From Acidimicrobiaceae bacterium (lineage in GTDB: Bacteria; Actinomycetota; Acidimicrobiia; Acidimicrobiales; Poriferisodalaceae), in NCBI GenBank assembly GCA_002721305.1, contig PBKA01000003.1, forward strand, positions 1 through 64,000: DNA of 64,000 nucleotides. Reading direction: 5' to 3'. The notes beneath the pieces were generated by a model, which made no database searches, was not told where the DNA came from, and was given only the letters and a program-made list of their open reading frames with translations. Below, one piece after another: positions 60,802 to 64,000 of this stretch (positions are counted from its first letter, which is position 1; each line of letters starts with the position of its first letter). The position numbers and the translations under genes were made by a program.

Positions 60802-63096
60802 CTATGTTTCGTTGGTGAATTGGGGTGGGTCATAGGATTCAACGCGTGGGGCGGGTCCCGGGAAGCGTTCGATATCCACTAGGCACGTATGTGCCGAAGG
60901 TCCTTGCGCCAATTTGGAGGTCCCTTTATCTCTCGTTAAGACGTTCGGGTTTCCGGCTCTGCACATGCCAGTGGAGTCCGGGTCATACCAAGCTCCCGTT
61001 GAAAGTTGCACGACCTCTGGCATCAACGAATCATCGATTATTGCCCCTGCCAGGCAACTGCCTCGGTCGTTGAAGACGCGCACCACCTCCCCTTCCGATA
61101 TGTCCCGCTCCTTCGCTACCTCGGGATGAATTCGAATGGGTTCTCGCCCCGCTACCTTCGATCCTTGGCTCGGTTCGGTGTGGTCATATTGGCTGTGCAG
61201 TCGCACCGCCGGTTGGTTGGAGACGAGATGGAGGGGAAATCGGTCCGACTCTGGTCCCCCTAGTCGTTCGTATGGTTCCATCCAAGCCGGGTGCGGTGGA
61301 CAATCTTCATATTCGAACACCGCGATGGTTTCGGACCACAATTCAATTCGTCCACTAGGTGTACCGAGGGGATGAGCGGCGGGGTCCGACCTGAATTCAC
61401 TGAGGAAGACCTGCTCATTTTCGCCCATTTCATTCATCTCGGGGTGCCGTAAGTAACCGGCGTCGCGGAATTCTTCATAGTCGGGTGCCCAATCGTTCTC
61501 CGCTCTAAATAATTCGTACAGCAGTTCAACCCATTCGTCTGCAGTTCTCCCTTCCGTGAACCTCTCTTGAAGGTCGAGTCTTTCCGCGACCATTTCGAGA
61601 ATTTGGTAGTCGTCGCGGGCGTCTCCCGGAGGATCGACTGCGCGGCCATGGGATATCAACATGTTTTCGGCTCCACCGATGTCGTTGCGTTCCAGCGGCG
61701 TCGATGATGGCAACACGATGTCTGCCCGTCGGGCGGTCGGCGTCCAGAAGGGTTCTTGGACCACGATGGTCTCCGGACGTTCCCAAGCCGCTACCAATTC
61801 GTTCAGATTCTGGTGATGGTGGAAGGGGTTGCCTCCTGCCCACCAGACCATTTTGATGTCGGGGTATGTGCCTGATCGTCCGTTGAAATCGTAGGGCTGC
61901 CCGGGATGGTCGAGCAGTTCGCGAAAACGCGACACCGAGATTACTGGCTGGGTGTCAGGCCTTGGGGGGATCGGGATCCCCGGGACCCGTTTACGGACTT
62001 GACCCGCTCCCACATTGCCTTGCGCCCCAAACGGGAACGCTATCCCGCCTCCCGGGAGGCCGATCTGACCTAGGGCACATGCCAGAGCGGTGGCTGCCCA
62101 GTAAGACTGCTCGCCGTGATCAGCTCGCTGAATAGACAAGCCCACATTGATCAAGGTGCGGCGAGTCGACATTTCTTCGGCCAAGTGTTCGATGGTTTTG
62201 GCGTCGATGCCTGTGATAGTTGATGCCCACGTCGCAGATTTTGGTTGCCCGTCAGAATCTCCCATGACGTACGCTGAGAAACGGTTCCAGCCGTGGACGT
62301 AGCGGTTGATGAACTCGTTATCGACTCGGTCCTCCACCAATAGTGTGTGGATACAGGCCAGCATCAAAGCTACGTCGGTGCCAGGTCGGATCGGTTGCCA
62401 GCGTGAGTTCATCTGGAGGTCGATGTCGTCTCGGATGGGTCCGATGTTCAGAAATTCAGTTCCGTTTTTGCGGGCTTTCTGCATCCAATCTTGTGTGTGG
62501 TGTGTGCCTTGACCGCCGTAGGTAACTTCTGTGTTGGAACGACGAAGTCCACCGAAGGTGACGAACAGGTCGGTGTGTTGGCTAATCACTGACCAACTGG
62601 TACCTCTGCCGATTGCCGCGTGGTATCTCATTCCGAGGAAATAAGGAACGATTGCCTCAGCTGCTGATGAGGAATATGTCCCCCATACATCGGTATAGCC
62701 GCCATACAGACGCAGAAGCCGGAACAGTAAAGCGCTTGGTGCGTGGACTCGGCCTGAGGATCCCCAGCCGTAGGAACCGGCGAATAGCGCTTCTGGGCCA
62801 TGTCTACTCCGGATACGTTTCAATTCGTCTGAGGCAAGGTCAATAGCGCGATCCCATTCAACTTCTACGAACGGTTCTTTCCCTCTTTGTTCCGGATGTG
62901 CTCCTGGGCCGTCCTTGAGCCATGATTGCCTCACCGCTGGGCGAAGAACTCGTAGTTCGGATCTATGAAGGTAGGCCTGACCGATGTCTGAGGGGTGAGG
63001 GTCTAGTTCGTGGCCATGCACGGCGACGATTTCGTCTCCATCGCTTTCTATTCGATACGACCCGAAGTGGGTTCCAAGTGTGGTGAGTTTGTTCAT
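60802..63096 (-). CDS. Molybdopterin oxidoreductase, BisC/TMAO reductase type
   Basis: A 764-residue enzyme of the DMSO reductase family, type III. The N-terminus has GSYGWGSSGRVH (Trp111) and GTYSSSAAEA, where Ser142 should ligate molybdenum, as in BisC, DorA and TorA. The bis-MGD binding regions follow. There is no N-terminal Fe-S cluster and no Tat signal, so it is likely cytoplasmic, like BisC, which reduces biotin and methionine sulfoxides. The ATG at 63096 lies two bases after the LLM stop. Confidence 0.9.
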   Translation of the reverse strand: MNKLTTLGTHFGSYRIESDGDEIVAVHGHELDPHPSDIGQAYLHRSELRVLRPAVRQSWLKDGPGAHPEQRGKEPFVEVEWDRAIDLASDELKRIRSRHGPEALFAGSYGWGSSGRVHAPSALLFRLLRLYGGYTDVWGTYSSSAAEAIVPYFLGMRYHAAIGRGTSWSVISQHTDLFVTFGGLRRSNTEVTYGGQGTHHTQDWMQKARKNGTEFLNIGPIRDDIDLQMNSRWQPIRPGTDVALMLACIHTLLVEDRVDNEFINRYVHGWNRFSAYVMGDSDGQPKSATWASTITGIDAKTIEHLAEEMSTRRTLINVGLSIQRADHGEQSYWAATALACALGQIGLPGGGIAFPFGAQGNVGAGQVRKRVPGIPIPPRPDTQPVISVSRFRELLDHPGQPYDFNGRSGTYPDIKMVWWAGGNPFHHHQNLNELVAAWERPETIVVQEPFWTPTARRADIVLPSSTPLERNDIGGAENMLISHGRAVDPPGDARDDYQILEMVAERLDLQERFTEGRTADEWVELLYELFRAENDWAPDYEEFRDAGYLRHPEMNEMGENEQVFLSEFRSDPAAHPLGTPSGRIELWSETIAVFEYEDCPPHPAWMEPYERLGGPESDRFPLHLVSNQPAVRLHSQYDHTEPSQGSKVAGREPIRIHPEVAKERDISEGEVVRVFNDRGSCLAGAIIDDSLMPEVVQLSTGAWYDPDSTGMCRAGNPNVLTRDKGTSKLAQGPSAHTCLVDIERFPGPAPRVESYDPPQFTNET

Positions 63097-63098
63097 AA

Positions 63099-64000
63099 CT
63101 ATTGAAGAACAGGGTTGGTGTCGAGATTGCGGTGTGGTTCCAAACTCCATGACTCGGCGATGAGTTCAAGACTTGTGATTCTCTCGTCGATGGCGTAGCT
63201 GGAGCAATGCAGAAACAATTCGTTGGCCTCGGTTTGTGCCGCTAAATCTTGTAAGCCTGTCACGACTTCATCAGATGTCCCGCTGATCGCGTTGCTGGGC
63301 ATAGCCTCCGCCCGGTCCCATTCGGGGTGAGATAGTGCTTCGTCGGGAGGCACCAGTGGCCAAAAGCGTCCGGTTCGCATGCCGTATTTTCTGAGTTTGC
63401 TCGGCGCGGCGAGCATTTGTGCTTCGTCGGTTGTGGTTGCCGCCATAACTGATGCCGAAACGATGGTGTACGGCTCGCTGAGCACGGGCGACGGACGAAA
63501 AGCTTCGCGATACAACTCCACTGCTTCGAGAGTTCCGCCCGTGTCGAAATGGTTAGCGAACGTGAATGGAAGGCCTAGAACACCTGCGAGTTGCGCACTA
63601 AATCCACTTGACCCAAGAAGAACTACTGCCGGGGAGGTTGTCGCGACCGGGGTGGCTGAAAACTTGTTCCACAATCCATGATCGGTTCTGACGTCACCGA
63701 GAAGTCCCATGACGTCGATTAGGTCGCGTGGGAAATCTTCAACGGTTAAAGCCGATGCGGATCCTCGTATCACAGCCATTGTCTGTCGGTCGCTTCCTGG
63801 TGCTCGACCAATCCCTAGATCGATGCGACCCGGGTGGAGGGCTTCTAACAGCGCGAATTGTTCCGCAATCACCAGTGGCGCATGGTTCGGAAGCATGACT
63901 CCACCCGAACCCACCTTTATCCGCTTGGTAGAGGCAGCAACATGGGCTATGAGGACGGCCGGTGAGGTGCTCGCGACCGTGTTCATGTTGTGGTGTTCGG
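63099..64000 (-). CDS. LLM-class flavin-dependent oxidoreductase (cut by right edge)
   Basis: A luciferase-like monooxygenase family protein. The visible part reads through the window edge: upstream of the first Met the frame continues as E-H-H-N, matching the family pattern AEHHN, so the N-terminus lies beyond 64000. Features seen are [35 protein letters not shown] and ELFLHCSSY. The family oxidises or reduces substrates with FMN/F420; the branch resembles YhbW. It is coupled to the molybdoenzyme gene. Confidence 0.88.
   Translation of the reverse strand, partial: EHHNMNTVASTSPAVLIAHVAASTKRIKVGSGGVMLPNHAPLVIAEQFALLEALHPGRIDLGIGRAPGSDRQTMAVIRGSASALTVEDFPRDLIDVMGLLGDVRTDHGLWNKFSATPVATTSPAVVLLGSSGFSAQLAGVLGLPFTFANHFDTGGTLEAVELYREAFRPSPVLSEPYTIVSASVMAATTTDEAQMLAAPSKLRKYGMRTGRFWPLVPPDEALSHPEWDRAEAMPSNAISGTSDEVVTGLQDLAAQTEANELFLHCSSYAIDERITSLELIAESWSLEPHRNLDTNPVLQ

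Noticed and set aside
60792-60842. Longer N-terminus for the DUF6457 protein
   Set aside because: It would overlap the molybdoenzyme and has no family similarity; ATG 60791 starts the conserved part.

Overview
The window reads as a contiguous piece of an actinobacterial chromosome, most likely a marine or freshwater Acidimicrobiia-type organism. This is an inference from several traits: a WhiB regulator, an MtrAB-type two-component system, DivIVA and SepF, DUF3040 and DUF6457 proteins, a meso-DAP type MurE, a GYWxVxxDG-type repeat in a secreted hydrolase, and moderate base composition with very tight gene packing. Convergent genes are separated by 3-30 bp or even share their stop codons. No insertion sequences, integrases, CRISPR arrays, rRNA or tRNA genes were recognised.

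Layout. (1) 1-95 is the start of a Lys/Ala-rich histone-like gene that runs off the left edge. (2) 248-3370 is ileS. (3) 3367-20621, all on the minus strand, is a large division/cell-wall (dcw) cluster. In transcription order it is mraZ, rsmH, ftsL-like, ftsI, murE, mraY, murD, ftsW, murG, murC, murB, ftsQ, ftsZ, pgeF, yggS, sepF, yggT, divIVA. A MraZ operator with four boxes at 10-nt spacing lies upstream, and murF is missing from its usual place. (4) 20991-24938 is a minus-strand housekeeping run: nudix, dinB, DUF3040, ROK kinase, small protein, HNH nuclease. The ROK gene appears to start at CTG inside the preceding stop codon. (5) 24947-28813 is a plus-strand operon: small membrane protein, inositol-phosphatase family enzyme, MtrA-like regulator, MtrB-like kinase and a GerMN lipoprotein that looks like LpqB without its propeller. 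(6) 28817-33239 is a potassium uptake operon, trkA followed by two divergent trkH genes. (7) 33326-40566 carries glpK, alaC, a SRPBCC protein, a PimB-like glycosyltransferase with a membrane partner, queG, a small Cys-rich protein and a soluble Ser/Thr kinase. (8) 40597-44497 has a DnaQ/GIY-YIG nuclease behind a LexA-type SOS box with an apparently leaderless start, then the whiB-trpD-87 aa operon and a membrane protein. (9) 44541-44915 is rnpB (RNase P RNA). (10) 44964-51897 holds an MBL-fold hydrolase, histidine phosphatase, membrane hydrolase, zinc-ribbon coiled-coil protein, class A PBP, thiN and a thiamine-type binding lipoprotein. (11) 51920-55093 holds a crotonase, an aldo/keto reductase and a zinc alcohol dehydrogenase. 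(12) 55123-64000, minus strand, has a thioredoxin-NHL lipoprotein plus GH3 hydrolase pair, and a sulfur-flavoured operon: LLM flavoprotein, BisC-like molybdoenzyme, DUF6457, MetY, CoA-binding protein.

No wholly unprecedented system is proven here. The best leads are the SOS-controlled leaderless nuclease, the sulfoxide reductase/MetY operon, the Trx-NHL plus GH3 envelope pair, the reduced LpqB partner of MtrAB, the TrpD homologue with altered signature motifs, and the CTG-started ROK kinase. All identifications come from reading translated motifs by eye; no database search was run.
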